Shown here one piece after another: positions 11,013-19,371 of a stretch of DNA of 64,000 nucleotides. Positions within the stretch are counted from its first letter, which is position 1, and the number at the start of each line of letters is the position of its first letter. The stretch lies in NCBI GenBank assembly GCA_034522055.1, contig JAXHLS010000002.1:3655358-3719357 (forward strand), written 5' to 3'. The position numbers were made by a program, and so were the translations under genes. The stretch comes from Gammaproteobacteria bacterium. Its GTDB lineage: Bacteria > Pseudomonadota > Gammaproteobacteria > JAABTG01. Below the pieces are notes generated by a model that searched no databases, was not told the DNA's origin, and was given only the letters and a program-made list of their open reading frames with translations.

Positions 11013-11554
11013 CCGCGACCGCGCTGCCCCTGGCCGGGGAACTCGACTCCCGGGACGCGGCCCTGCTCGGGGCCCTGGAGAACGGGCTGCCCCTGGTGGC
11101 CCGGCCCTATGCCGCCGTGGGTGCGTTGCTGGACATGCCGGAGGCCGAGGTTTTGGCCCGCCTGGCCCGCCTGCGGGAGGTCCAGGTGATCAAGCGCTGG
11201 GGCGTGGTGGTGCGCCATCGGGAACTGGGTTATCGGGCCAACGGCATGGTGGTGTGGGACGTGCCCGATCATCGGGTGGCGACCCTGGGGCGGCGTCTGT
11301 CCCACTTCCCTTGCGTCACCTTGTGCTACCGGCGGCCGCGCCGCCCGCCGGACTGGAACTATAACCTGTTCACCATGATCCACGGCCGTGACGAGGCCGG
11401 GGTGCGGGCCAACCTCGGTCACCTGGTGGCCTCCTGCCGACTGGAGGGCGTGACTCACGAGGTGCTGTTTAGCGAACGGCGCTTCAAGCAACGGGGCGCC
11501 CGTTATCTGGGCGGCTACGCCGGGACGGCCGGTCGCGCGGTGGTGCCGTCATGA
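11003..11554 (+). CDS. nirH: Siroheme decarboxylase subunit, NirH-like (Lrp/AsnC fold)
   Basis: A 183-residue partner of the preceding subunit. It carries the AsnC-like domain (NGLPLVARPYAAVGALLDMPEAEVLARL) and the second-subunit signature RHRELGYRANGMVVWDVPD, CYRRPRRPPDWNYNLFTMIHGR and LFSERRFKQRG, typical of NirL/NirH. The ATG at 11003 lies inside the end of nirG (10-bp overlap), and its stop overlaps the next start as ATGA, so the three genes are translationally linked. NirH versus NirL is assigned by elimination, because the downstream gene already contains an NirD-NirL fusion. Confidence 0.78.
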   Translation: MGIAATALPLAGELDSRDAALLGALENGLPLVARPYAAVGALLDMPEAEVLARLARLREVQVIKRWGVVVRHRELGYRANGMVVWDVPDHRVATLGRRLSHFPCVTLCYRRPRRPPDWNYNLFTMIHGRDEAGVRANLGHLVASCRLEGVTHEVLFSERRFKQRGARYLGGYAGTAGRAVVPS

Positions 11555-12549
11555 GCCACGGTCTGGATGACCTGAGCCGGCGCTTGGTCAACCGCTTCCA
11601 GGGGGGCGTGCCCCTGGTGGCCCGCCCCTATGGGGAGATGGGTGCGGTCCTGGGGACCTCGGAGGAGGACGTCATCGCCCGTCTGAAGCGGCTGCTGAGG
11701 CAGGGCATCGCCACCCGTTTCGGTCCCTCCTTCGACGCCAGTCGCCTGGGCGGGGCCCTCACCCTGGCGGCCCTGGAGGTGCCGGAGCATCGTTATGATG
11801 AGATCAAGGAGCTGGTCAATGCCTATCCCGAGGTGGCCCACAATTACCGGCGCCTTCATCGCTTCAACATGTGGTTTGTGGTGGCCACATCGACGCCCGC
11901 GGCCATGACCACCGTGGTGGATGACATCTCCCGGCGCAGCGGTCTGGAGGTGCTCCATCTGCCCAAGCTGCGGCAGTTCCGGCTCGGCCTGCACCTGGTG
12001 CTGGGGCGCGACGGCCGGGTCACCACCGGCCCGTTCCCGAACTCCCCCGCCGCCGCCGAGGCCCCGGCCGCGTGCGTGCCGGAAGCGGCCGACTGGCGGC
12101 TCATCGATGCCCTGCAGGCGGGTCTGCCCCTGGAGCCCGAGCCCTGGCGGGCCATCGCCGGGGCCACGGATATGGATGAAGGCAGTGTCCTGGAGCGCCT
12201 GGGGGCACTGCTTGCGGGCGGCGTGATCCGGCGCATCGGCCTGTTGCCCAACCACTACCGCCTCGGCCTGCGGGCCAACGGCATGTCCGTATGGGACGTG
12301 GCCGACGGCGAGATGGCGGTCCGGGGCGAGGTGGTGGGCCGTTTCGACTTCGTGAGCCATTGCTACGAACGCCCGCGGCGGCCACCCCATTGGCCCTACA
12401 ACCTGTTCGCCATGGTCCATGGCATGGACCGGGCCGAGGTCCACGCCAAGACCGCAGCCATCGCCCGGACCCTGGGCGTGGCCTGCCGCAGCCAGGCCGT
12501 GCTGTTCAGCGACGGCATCCTGAAAAAGACCGGTTTTCGTTCCGCATGA
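11551..12549 (+). CDS. nirDL: Fused siroheme decarboxylase NirD-NirL
   Basis: A 332-residue protein with two consecutive Lrp/AsnC-like units. Residues 1-150 (LDDLSRRLVNRFQGGVPL, FGPSFDASRLGG, VAHNYRRLHRFNMWFVVATSTP) match NirD; residues about 175-330 (GLPLEPEPWRAIA, RLGLRANGMSVWDVAD, CYERPRRPPHWPYNLFAMVHGM, LFSDGILKKTGFR) match NirL. A linker rich in Pro and Ala joins them. NirD-L fusions are known in some denitrifiers. Together with the preceding two single-unit genes the full D/L/G/H set is present, but in the order G-H-DL rather than the Pseudomonas D-L-G-H. Confidence 0.88.
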   Translation: MSHGLDDLSRRLVNRFQGGVPLVARPYGEMGAVLGTSEEDVIARLKRLLRQGIATRFGPSFDASRLGGALTLAALEVPEHRYDEIKELVNAYPEVAHNYRRLHRFNMWFVVATSTPAAMTTVVDDISRRSGLEVLHLPKLRQFRLGLHLVLGRDGRVTTGPFPNSPAAAEAPAACVPEAADWRLIDALQAGLPLEPEPWRAIAGATDMDEGSVLERLGALLAGGVIRRIGLLPNHYRLGLRANGMSVWDVADGEMAVRGEVVGRFDFVSHCYERPRRPPHWPYNLFAMVHGMDRAEVHAKTAAIARTLGVACRSQAVLFSDGILKKTGFRSA

Positions 12550-12558
12550 GGGTTTGCC

Positions 12559-13737
12559 ATGTTTCGTCTCACCCGATTCCTTGATTCCCTGACCCGTGAC
12601 GCCGGGACTCCGGTGGTGCCGCCGGCGGTGGCCCGCAGCCGCGGGCCGGTGGTCATCTGGAACCTCATCCGGCGCTGCAACCTCACCTGTCGCCACTGCT
12701 ATTCCACCTCCGCCGACATCGACTTTGCCGGCGAGCTCACCACCGAGGAGGTGCTGGAGGTGATGGATGACCTGAGAAGCTACGGCGTGGGGGTGCTCAT
12801 CCTCTCCGGCGGCGAGCCCCTGCTGCGCCCGGATATCTTCGAGATCTCGCGGGAGGCCAAGACACGGGGTTTCTATGTGGGCCTGTCCTCCAACGGCACG
12901 CTCATCGATGCGGCCATGGCCGAACACATCGCCGCCGCCGGCTACGACTACGTGGGGGTGAGCCTGGACGGGCTGCGGGAGACCCACGATTACTTCCGCC
13001 GCAAGGCCGGCGCCTTCGACGCCTCCCTGGCGGGGATCGGACGCCTGTCCGAGAAGGGCATCAAGGTGGGCCTGCGTTTCACCCTGACCCGGGACAATGC
13101 CGCCGAACTGGGCGGGCTGCTGCGGCTGATGGACGAATACGACGTGGACAAGCTCTACCTGTCCCATCTCAACTACGCCGGGCGCGGCAACAGGAACCGC
13201 GGCGACGATGCTCTCCACGGCGTCACCCGGGAGGCCATGGACCTGCTCTTCGAGGACTGCTGGCGGCGCATCGGCGAAGGCCGGCCCAAGGAGTTCGTCA
13301 CCGGCAACAACGATGCCGACGGCGTCTATCTGCTGCACTGGGCGGCGCGACGCATCCCGTGGCATGCCGAAGCCCTGGAGCGGATGCTCATGCGCTGGGG
13401 CGGCAACTCCTCCGGGGTGAACATCGCCAACATCGACAACCTGGGCAACGTCCACCCGGACACCATGTGGTGGGACTATCACCTCGGCAACGTCCGGGAA
13501 CGGCCTTTCTCCGAGATCTGGGAAGACCGCTCCGATCCCCTGCTGGCGGGCCTGAAGGCCCGGCCGCGTACCATCGGCGGCCGCTGTGGCACCTGCGCCC
13601 ATTTTGCCATCTGCGGCGGCAACAGCCGCACCCGGGCCTGGCAACTCACGGGCGACCCCTGGGCCGAGGACCCCGGCTGCTACCTCACCGACGCCGAGAT
13701 CGGCATCGCCCCGCCGCGGGCGGCGGCGAGTGCCTAG
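12559..13737 (+). CDS. nirJ: Radical SAM heme d1 biosynthesis protein NirJ
   Basis: A 392-residue radical SAM enzyme that removes the two propionates of didecarboxysiroheme and installs the oxo groups on the way to heme d1. The cluster motif CNLTCRHCY is at about residues 36-44, followed by LSGGEPLLRPD for SAM binding. The C-terminal SPASM-like region has the Cys set CGTCAHFAICGGNSR plus a later Cys. NNDADGVYLLHWAARR and SSGVNIANIDNLGNVHPD are NirJ-specific stretches. It lies 9 bp after nirDL. Confidence 0.95.
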   Translation: MFRLTRFLDSLTRDAGTPVVPPAVARSRGPVVIWNLIRRCNLTCRHCYSTSADIDFAGELTTEEVLEVMDDLRSYGVGVLILSGGEPLLRPDIFEISREAKTRGFYVGLSSNGTLIDAAMAEHIAAAGYDYVGVSLDGLRETHDYFRRKAGAFDASLAGIGRLSEKGIKVGLRFTLTRDNAAELGGLLRLMDEYDVDKLYLSHLNYAGRGNRNRGDDALHGVTREAMDLLFEDCWRRIGEGRPKEFVTGNNDADGVYLLHWAARRIPWHAEALERMLMRWGGNSSGVNIANIDNLGNVHPDTMWWDYHLGNVRERPFSEIWEDRSDPLLAGLKARPRTIGGRCGTCAHFAICGGNSRTRAWQLTGDPWAEDPGCYLTDAEIGIAPPRAAASA

Positions 13738-13755
13738 CCAAGGCTTGGGAAGGCA

Positions 13756-15306
13756 ATGGACATCACGGCGGCGCGGCGACGCGAAAAAAGGAAACAACGG
13801 CCGATATCTGCGGCCCTGGCCCTGCTGGCCCTGCTGGCCCTGCTGGCCCTCCTGGCTCCCCTGAGTGCACCGGCCGCGGAGGGAGCCACGGCCTATGCCG
13901 AGCACTGTGCCTCCTGCCACGGGGCCGAGCGGCTGGGGGGCATGGGGCCGGCGCTGTTGCCGGGGAACCTGAAGCGCCTCAAACGCGACGAGGCGGCGGC
14001 GGTGATCCGCCGGGGCCGGGCGGCCAGCCAGATGCCGGGCTTCGGGGAGATGCTGGACGATGCCCGGGTGGCGGCCCTGGTGGAGTTCATCTATACGCCC
14101 CTGGACTACACCCCCGAGTGGTCGGCGGAGCACATCCGGGCCACCCGGCGTATCATCAATGACGCGTCCGAACTGGTGACCGCGCCGGCCTACGGCGCCG
14201 ATCCCCTGAACCTCTTCGTGGTGGTGGAACTGGGGGACCATCACGCCACTATCCTGGATGGCGATCGCTTCGAGCCCATCCATCGCATGAAGACCCACTT
14301 CGCCCTTCACGGCGGGCCCAAGTTCTCCCCCGACGGGCGCTTCGTCTACTTCGCCTCCCGGGATGGCTGGATCAGCAAGTTCGACCTGTGGGGCCTGGAG
14401 TACGTGGCCGAGGTGCGGGCCGGCATCAACACCCGCAACCTCGCCGTGTCCGGCGACGGCCGGGTGGTGGCGGTGGCCAACTACCTGCCCCACACCCTGG
14501 TGCTGCTGGATGCCCGGGACCTCTCCCTGCGGGAGGTGATCCCCGTGACGGACGGGGCCGGACGAACCTCCCGGGTGAGCGCCGTCTATGGCGCCCCGCC
14601 CCGGCACAGCTTCGTGGCGGCCCTCAAGGACATCCCCGAGATCTGGGAGTTGCCCGTGGACGGGGACGGAGGGTCCGGCCCCGTGACGCCGCGACGCATC
14701 GTGCTTGACGACTACCTGGACGACTTCTTCTTCACCCCCGACTACCGCCACGTCATGGGGGCGGCGCGCAATGCCCGGAACGGCCAGGTGGTGGACCTGA
14801 AGCGCGGGGTCAAGGTGAGCGATCTGGGGTTGGACGGCCTGCCCCACCTGGGCTCCGGCATCACCTGGACCCTGGACGGGCGGCGGGTGATGGCGACGCC
14901 CCATCTGCGCAAGGGCGAGGTCACGGTCATCGACACGGCGACCTGGGAGACCGTCGGGACCATCGAGACCCAGGGCCCCGGCTTCTTCATGCGCAGCCAC
15001 GAGAACTCGCCCTACGCCTGGGTGGACGTGTTCTTCGGCCCCCACCGCGACGCGGTGCACGTCATCGACAAACAGACCCTGGAGATCGTCGAGACCCTGC
15101 GCCCGGCCCCCGGCAAGACCGCCGCCCACGTGGAGTTCGACCGCGACGGCCGCCACGCCCTCCTCAGCATCTGGGACCCCGCCGGTGCCGTGGTGGTCTA
15201 CGACGCCCGCACCCTGGAAGAGGTGAAACGCCTGCCCATGAACAAACCGTCGGGGAAATACAATGTGTATAACAAGATCACGCTGTCGGAGGGGACTAGT
15301 CATTGA
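13756..15306 (+). CDS. nirN: Dihydro-heme d1 dehydrogenase, cd1-like cytochrome NirN
   Basis: A 516-residue periplasmic protein related to NirS, with heme c site CASCH near residue 53 and a d1-binding propeller. NirN oxidises dihydro-heme d1 in the last biosynthetic step and hands the cofactor to NirS. The signal peptide hydrophobic core is a run of Leu-Ala-Leu repeats encoded by a near-perfect 9-bp DNA repeat around 13818-13853. The C-terminal PSGKYNVYNKI parallels NirS. The ATG at 13756 follows GGGAAGGCA. It is the last gene of the nir cluster; simple-sequence repeats follow. Confidence 0.93.
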   Translation: MDITAARRREKRKQRPISAALALLALLALLALLAPLSAPAAEGATAYAEHCASCHGAERLGGMGPALLPGNLKRLKRDEAAAVIRRGRAASQMPGFGEMLDDARVAALVEFIYTPLDYTPEWSAEHIRATRRIINDASELVTAPAYGADPLNLFVVVELGDHHATILDGDRFEPIHRMKTHFALHGGPKFSPDGRFVYFASRDGWISKFDLWGLEYVAEVRAGINTRNLAVSGDGRVVAVANYLPHTLVLLDARDLSLREVIPVTDGAGRTSRVSAVYGAPPRHSFVAALKDIPEIWELPVDGDGGSGPVTPRRIVLDDYLDDFFFTPDYRHVMGAARNARNGQVVDLKRGVKVSDLGLDGLPHLGSGITWTLDGRRVMATPHLRKGEVTVIDTATWETVGTIETQGPGFFMRSHENSPYAWVDVFFGPHRDAVHVIDKQTLEIVETLRPAPGKTAAHVEFDRDGRHALLSIWDPAGAVVVYDARTLEEVKRLPMNKPSGKYNVYNKITLSEGTSH

Positions 15307-15600
15307 GGGGGGGATAGCGCATGGGGAATAGGGAATAGGGAATAGGGAATAGGGAATAGGGAATAGGGAATAGGGAATAGGGAATAGGGAATAGGGAATA
15401 GGGAATAGGGAATAGGGAATAGGGAATAGGGAATAGGGAATGGTGAAATGGGAAATGGGAAATGGGAAAAGGGAAATCGGGGATAGCGGATGGGGAATAA
15501 TGAATTGCCTTCTCTTTTTTCGCTTTATTTCGTGTCTTTCGTGGTTACAGCTTTTCGCTGTCTCGCGCCGGCGATATGGCCCCGATGGATGAATACCGGG
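15307..15600. repeat. Heptamer tandem array and AT-rich spacer
   Basis: A gap without genes. Positions 15324-15435 hold 16 perfect copies of GGGAATA; decayed 7-mers (AAATGGG x3) continue to about 15470. The segment around 15519-15551 (TTTCGTGTCTTTCGTGGTTAC) resembles the arms of the inverted repeat at 55288-55457, so part of this spacer is a dispersed element. Confidence 0.9.
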
Positions 15601-16389
15601 TTACTTGGTGCGGGCGGTGAACTTCACGTGTTGGGGGCCGGGCGTGGCCACGGAGTTGGGGACGTAGTGGGGCGGGCAGGGGTAGAGGAAGGTGTCCTTG
15701 AGGGAGTCCTGGGCCACGGCGCAGGCGTCGGCCATGCCCTGGAGTTGCTCCCGGTCGTGGAGGGTGACGCGATTGCCGTGCATCTCGATGACCTTCAGAT
15801 CGCAGAGATTCTTGATGATCCTCGACAGGGTCTCGGGCTTCACCGACAGGCGCGAGGCGATGGTCTGCTTGGGGACGTCCAGCACCAGCTCGTCCTGGCC
15901 TTCCGGGGCGTTGGCCAGCAGATAGCCCGCCACCCGGCATACCGCCGTGTGCAGGCTGAGGTTGTCGATCTCGCGGATGAGGCCCCGCAGGCGCTGACTG
16001 AGATCGCCCAGGAGGATGAAGCAGGTCTCCACGGAACCCCGCAGCATGTCCGAGAAATCCGCCGCGTCCACGCTGATGAGTTCCGAGGGCTGGAGGGCCT
16101 CGGCCCCCACCGGGTAATAGGGGCGGTAGAGAAACATCAGGGCCTCGGCGAAGGTGCTGCCGGCGCTCACCACCTCCACCACCTTCTCGTTACCGGCGGG
16201 GGAGATGCGATAGAGCTTGATGAGGCCGCTGATGACGTAATAAAAGCGCTCCGCCTTGTCCCCCTGCTGGAACAGGGACTCGCCGGCGGCCAGCCGCACC
16301 CGCACCGCCCGGGTGGCCACCCGCTCCTGCTGGCTGGTGTCCAGACAGGCGAAAAACTGGCCTTTCCTCAAGTCGTCGATGATGGGCAT
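15601..16389 (-). CDS. dnr: Crp/Fnr-family regulator, DNR type
   Basis: A 262-residue cAMP-receptor-type regulator: an N-terminal beta-roll sensor (LAAGESLFQQGDKAERFYYVISGLIKLYR), a long dimer helix and a C-terminal winged helix (VPKQTIASRLSVKPETLSRIIKNL). It lacks the N-terminal Cys cluster of FNR, so it is DNR-like, expected to sense NO through heme and bind TTGAT-N4-ATCAA boxes such as those at 4630, 6266 and 19206. The start at 16389 (MPIIDDLRKGQFF) matches the usual family N-terminus; an in-frame ATG at 16512 would add 41 poorly conserved residues. The 35-residue C-terminal tail after the winged helix is longer than usual. Confidence 0.85.
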   Translation of the reverse strand: MPIIDDLRKGQFFACLDTSQQERVATRAVRVRLAAGESLFQQGDKAERFYYVISGLIKLYRISPAGNEKVVEVVSAGSTFAEALMFLYRPYYPVGAEALQPSELISVDAADFSDMLRGSVETCFILLGDLSQRLRGLIREIDNLSLHTAVCRVAGYLLANAPEGQDELVLDVPKQTIASRLSVKPETLSRIIKNLCDLKVIEMHGNRVTLHDREQLQGMADACAVAQDSLKDTFLYPCPPHYVPNSVATPGPQHVKFTARTK

Positions 16390-16696
16390 GACCTTGGGCT
16401 CCGCCGGTGGCCGGTTCTCGGCCGGGCTCGTAATCAAACTTTTCTTATAAGCGTAGCCCTGCACGAGCCGAAAATCATGGGCTGCCCGGCGACGCCAATC
16501 CAAGAATATCATGCCACCCCCAGGACGCGGACATCGGCCTGAGGCGCGTGGTGCGGGACAGGAATTGCGGGTCGGGCCTCGGCCCGAGGGGGATATCCCG
16601 CGGCTACCGGAGTCCGGCCGGGCGACCTTCGCGCTCAAACCCACCGCGGGTGGGCCCCGGCATGCGCCGGCCGGGGGCGGCCGGCCGCCCGGAAGG

Positions 16697-18181
16697 CTAT
16701 GCCGGGCCCGGGGCCGGCTCGCCGGAGACCCGATCCGGCTCGATCTCGTCCAGGTAGACCGGGGCCTTACGGGTCTCGCCCCGGCCCAGCGCCATGAGAT
16801 CCCAGATCAGCAGCACCGTGCCGGCCGCGGTGATCCAGCCGAAGACCATGCGCCAGTTCATGGCCTGCACGAACCACACATTGGACTGGGCGGCGAAATA
16901 GCCCATCCAACTCGAACCGTTGATGGCGCGCTCGATCTGGGACTGGTCGTAGCCCGCCACCAGCATGGCGATGGTCATGCCCCAGACGCCGATGTTGAGC
17001 AGGGCCAGAGACCACTTCCAGCGCCAGTCGCCTGGCATGCCACCGGACATCCACACGTTGCCCCGGGCCTTCTGAATGGCGAAGTAGAAGAAGGCGATAT
17101 TGATGGTGGCGTAGGCGCCGAAGAAGGCCAGGTGGCCGTGGGAGGCGGACCACTGGGTGCCATGGGTATACAGGTTGATCTGGGGCAGGGTGTGCATGAA
17201 GCCCCACACTCCGGCGCCGAAGAAGTTGCCGAAGGCATGGGCGATGAGCCAGGCCAGGGCCGGGTGGTTGGAGTTCTTCATCTTGTGGACGCCGGAGTCG
17301 TAGACGGCGTGCACCACCATGGCCACCAGGGGCACGGGCTCCAGGGCCGAGAACAGGCCGCCGATGCCGAACCAGTACTGGGGGGTGCCGATCCAAAAGT
17401 AGTGGTGGCCGAGCCCGAGGATGCCGGCGCCGAACATAAGGGCCACCTCGATGTAGAGCCAGGTGGTGACGATCTTGCGCCGTACCCCCAGGGTCCGCAT
17501 CAGTCCGTAGGCCATGATGGCACCCACCAGCACCTCCCAGGTGGCCTCCACCCACAGGTGGATGACCCACCACCACCAGTACTGGTCCAGGGAGATGTTG
17601 GTGGTGTAGAACATGCCGGCGAGATAGAGGCCGGCCAGGGCCACCAGGTCCAGCACGATGACGCCGCCGATGCCGGTGAAGCGTCCCTTCATGAAGGTGG
17701 CGGCCACGTTGTAGAAGAACACCAGCAGCACCGCCACGATGCCGATGTCGGCCCAGCGCGGGGCCTCGATGTACTCGCGCCCCTCGTTGATGAACCACAG
17801 GGTGGTGTCGGTGCCAGGGCCCCACTGCACCAGCAGGAATACCAGCACCACCACGGTGACCGCGGCGGTCAGGATGTAGAAGCCGATTTCCCCCAGGCGC
17901 AGGCCTACCACCTCCGTCCCGGATTCGTCCTCCAACAGCCAGTAGATGGCACCGATGAAGCCGTAGAGCATCCACACCACCATGGCGTTGATGTGCACCA
18001 TGCGGTTGACGTTGAAGTCGAGGACACCCCGCAGGAGGTCGGGATACAGGTATTGCAGGCCCGCCAGCATGCCGAACAGGATCTGGGCGGCGAACAGCAC
18101 CACCGCCACAGTGAAGTACTTGACGGCCAGCCGCTGGCCGCCGTTGAGATTATCCAGGTTGATGACACCCACGGTACTCAT
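16697..18181 (-). CDS. norB: Nitric oxide reductase large subunit
   Basis: A 494-residue membrane protein with about 12 helices, the catalytic subunit of cytochrome c-dependent NO reductase (2 NO to N2O). Family motifs include FNVNRMVHINAMVVWML, WWWWVIHLWVEATWEVLVGAIMAY with the heme b3/FeB region, GHHYFWIGTPQYW with two His ligands, and THGTQWSASHGHLAFFGAYA. The Glu in WVEATWE is the proton-channel/FeB ligand region. It lies 3 bp after norC. No norD or norQ genes occur in the window, so maturation factors must lie elsewhere. Confidence 0.97.
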   Translation of the reverse strand: MSTVGVINLDNLNGGQRLAVKYFTVAVVLFAAQILFGMLAGLQYLYPDLLRGVLDFNVNRMVHINAMVVWMLYGFIGAIYWLLEDESGTEVVGLRLGEIGFYILTAAVTVVVLVFLLVQWGPGTDTTLWFINEGREYIEAPRWADIGIVAVLLVFFYNVAATFMKGRFTGIGGVIVLDLVALAGLYLAGMFYTTNISLDQYWWWWVIHLWVEATWEVLVGAIMAYGLMRTLGVRRKIVTTWLYIEVALMFGAGILGLGHHYFWIGTPQYWFGIGGLFSALEPVPLVAMVVHAVYDSGVHKMKNSNHPALAWLIAHAFGNFFGAGVWGFMHTLPQINLYTHGTQWSASHGHLAFFGAYATINIAFFYFAIQKARGNVWMSGGMPGDWRWKWSLALLNIGVWGMTIAMLVAGYDQSQIERAINGSSWMGYFAAQSNVWFVQAMNWRMVFGWITAAGTVLLIWDLMALGRGETRKAPVYLDEIEPDRVSGEPAPGPA

Positions 18182-18184
18182 GGC

Positions 18185-18781
18185 CTAGCCCTCCTGGGGA
18201 ATCTGTTTGAAGTTATAGGGGAAGCCGTTGGTGTCGATAGACGACATCCACTTGAGGAAGGCGATGACCGCCTTGGCCTCTTCTTCGCTGAGATGCTGGT
18301 TCGGCATCTTGCGCCCGGTGCCGAAGGTGCGGGCGTTACCCTCCGGGTCCATGAGGAACTGGAGCATGAGCTGTTCCCGGGCCGCCTCGGCGCCCCAGGC
18401 CTGGTCCAGCCACGACTTGGTGAGGTCGGGGGCGTAGTAGGCGCCGTTGCCCAGGAGGGTATGGCAGTTCATGCAGTTGCGGCCCTGGATGATCTTCTTG
18501 CCATGGGTCACCACGGCCTCCGCCTCGTCCTCGGACAGCCTTTCCGCGAACAGTGGGGCATCGTCGCCGATAACGGGGATCTGGTAGTTGCGCTCCTCGT
18601 CGAAGACATAGGACACACGCTTGTTGATGACCGTGTACGCGGGCACCCGCTCGCTGCCCACGGAGATCTGCTGCAGGCTGTCCATGGTGAGGAATATGAG
18701 GGCCACGAACATGAGGGCGGTGACCCAGATGGCCAACTTCTTCCAGACGTCTTCTGCGGCCCACCAGGGCGTTGTGGACAT
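18185..18781 (-). CDS. norC: Nitric oxide reductase cytochrome c subunit
   Basis: A 198-residue membrane-anchored monoheme cytochrome c that delivers electrons to NorB. One N-terminal helix (about residues 14-35) anchors a periplasmic domain. The heme c motif CMNCH lies near residue 105 in GRNCMNCHTLLGNGAYYAPDLTK, and the Met ligand is in GRKMPNQHLSEEE. Size and motifs agree with canonical NorC. It is the middle gene of a three-gene operon. Confidence 0.96.
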   Translation of the reverse strand: MSTTPWWAAEDVWKKLAIWVTALMFVALIFLTMDSLQQISVGSERVPAYTVINKRVSYVFDEERNYQIPVIGDDAPLFAERLSEDEAEAVVTHGKKIIQGRNCMNCHTLLGNGAYYAPDLTKSWLDQAWGAEAAREQLMLQFLMDPEGNARTFGTGRKMPNQHLSEEEAKAVIAFLKWMSSIDTNGFPYNFKQIPQEG

Positions 18782-18783
18782 GA

Positions 18784-19149
18784 TCAGTTCCCTCCAGGTT
18801 GTCGAATCACGTTATCCGGCGTCGCGCCCCCCGCGGGCGCGGCGCCATCAGGCTGGTGCTCATGGGTGCCCTCGCACAGGTGCCAGATGCCGTGGGGCGC
18901 CAGCAGGTAGCCCACCAGCATGGCCAGCACCACGGCCTGCCACAGGCCGTCGAGATTGAGGGCGTAGGCCAGGGTCAGCACCGCTGCGGCGAGCAGGCCG
19001 TAGGCCCCATAGGCGGCGATCATGAGACGGGGCAGCCCGTGGACCCGGGAAAAGGCGAACAGCAGGGCGTAGAGGGCGCCCGCCATCACCACCATGGCAC
19101 CGGAAAAGAAGGCGATGAAGAAGTTGTCCAGGTGAACGGGCTCGATCAT
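18784..19149 (-). CDS. Small membrane protein leading the norCB operon
   Basis: A 121-residue protein with three or four hydrophobic helices (LDNFFIAFFSGAMVVMAGALYALLFAF, LMIAAYGAYGLLAAAVLTLAYAL, AVVLAMLVGYLLAPHGIWHL) and a polar His-containing tail. I do not recognise a named family. It is the first gene after the DNR box at 19206 and ends 3 bp before norC, so it is co-regulated with NO reductase and may help its assembly or NO tolerance. The ATG at 19149 starts the hydrophobic protein directly; longer starts add a basic non-homologous leader. Confidence 0.7.
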   Translation of the reverse strand: MIEPVHLDNFFIAFFSGAMVVMAGALYALLFAFSRVHGLPRLMIAAYGAYGLLAAAVLTLAYALNLDGLWQAVVLAMLVGYLLAPHGIWHLCEGTHEHQPDGAAPAGGATPDNVIRQPGGN

Positions 19150-19205
19150 GGTTGCCGCCTCGCTTAACAAGGCCCGGCAGTTTGGCGAGGGTGCCCGCTG
19201 TCGCC

Positions 19206-19219
19206 TTGACAAAGATCAA
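19206..19219. promoter_or_regulatory. FNR/DNR box upstream of the nor operon
   Basis: TTGACAAAGATCAA matches TTGAT-N4-ATCAA with a single C for T change. It lies about 57 bp upstream of the first gene of the minus-strand nor operon and has no obvious partner gene on the plus strand closer than 150 bp. Confidence 0.8.
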
Positions 19220-19371
19220 GCACGGCGGGCGCCCTTCGTGATAACCGGCTCCCCCTTTTCCCTGCCATCAGGCAGCCGGCTGCGACACCGGTTTTACCCC
19301 GTTGGCGTGCCCGGGACGTTTACCCCGGATGAGAGACAGCCCATCCACTGGAGTTCCCGCGGGAGAACGTC

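Noticed and set aside
11515..15303. Very long open frame on the minus strand (1262 codons)
   Set aside because: It is the complement of nirDL, nirJ and nirN, which carry clear family motifs. The antisense product is rich in His, Gly and Gln with no domain, typical of a high-GC shadow frame.
15324..15435. Possible CRISPR array
   Set aside because: The unit is a 7-bp head-to-tail repeat with no spacers and no cas genes nearby.
16511..18910. Long plus-strand frame across norB and norC
   Set aside because: Antisense shadow of the nor genes, with low-complexity composition and no homology.
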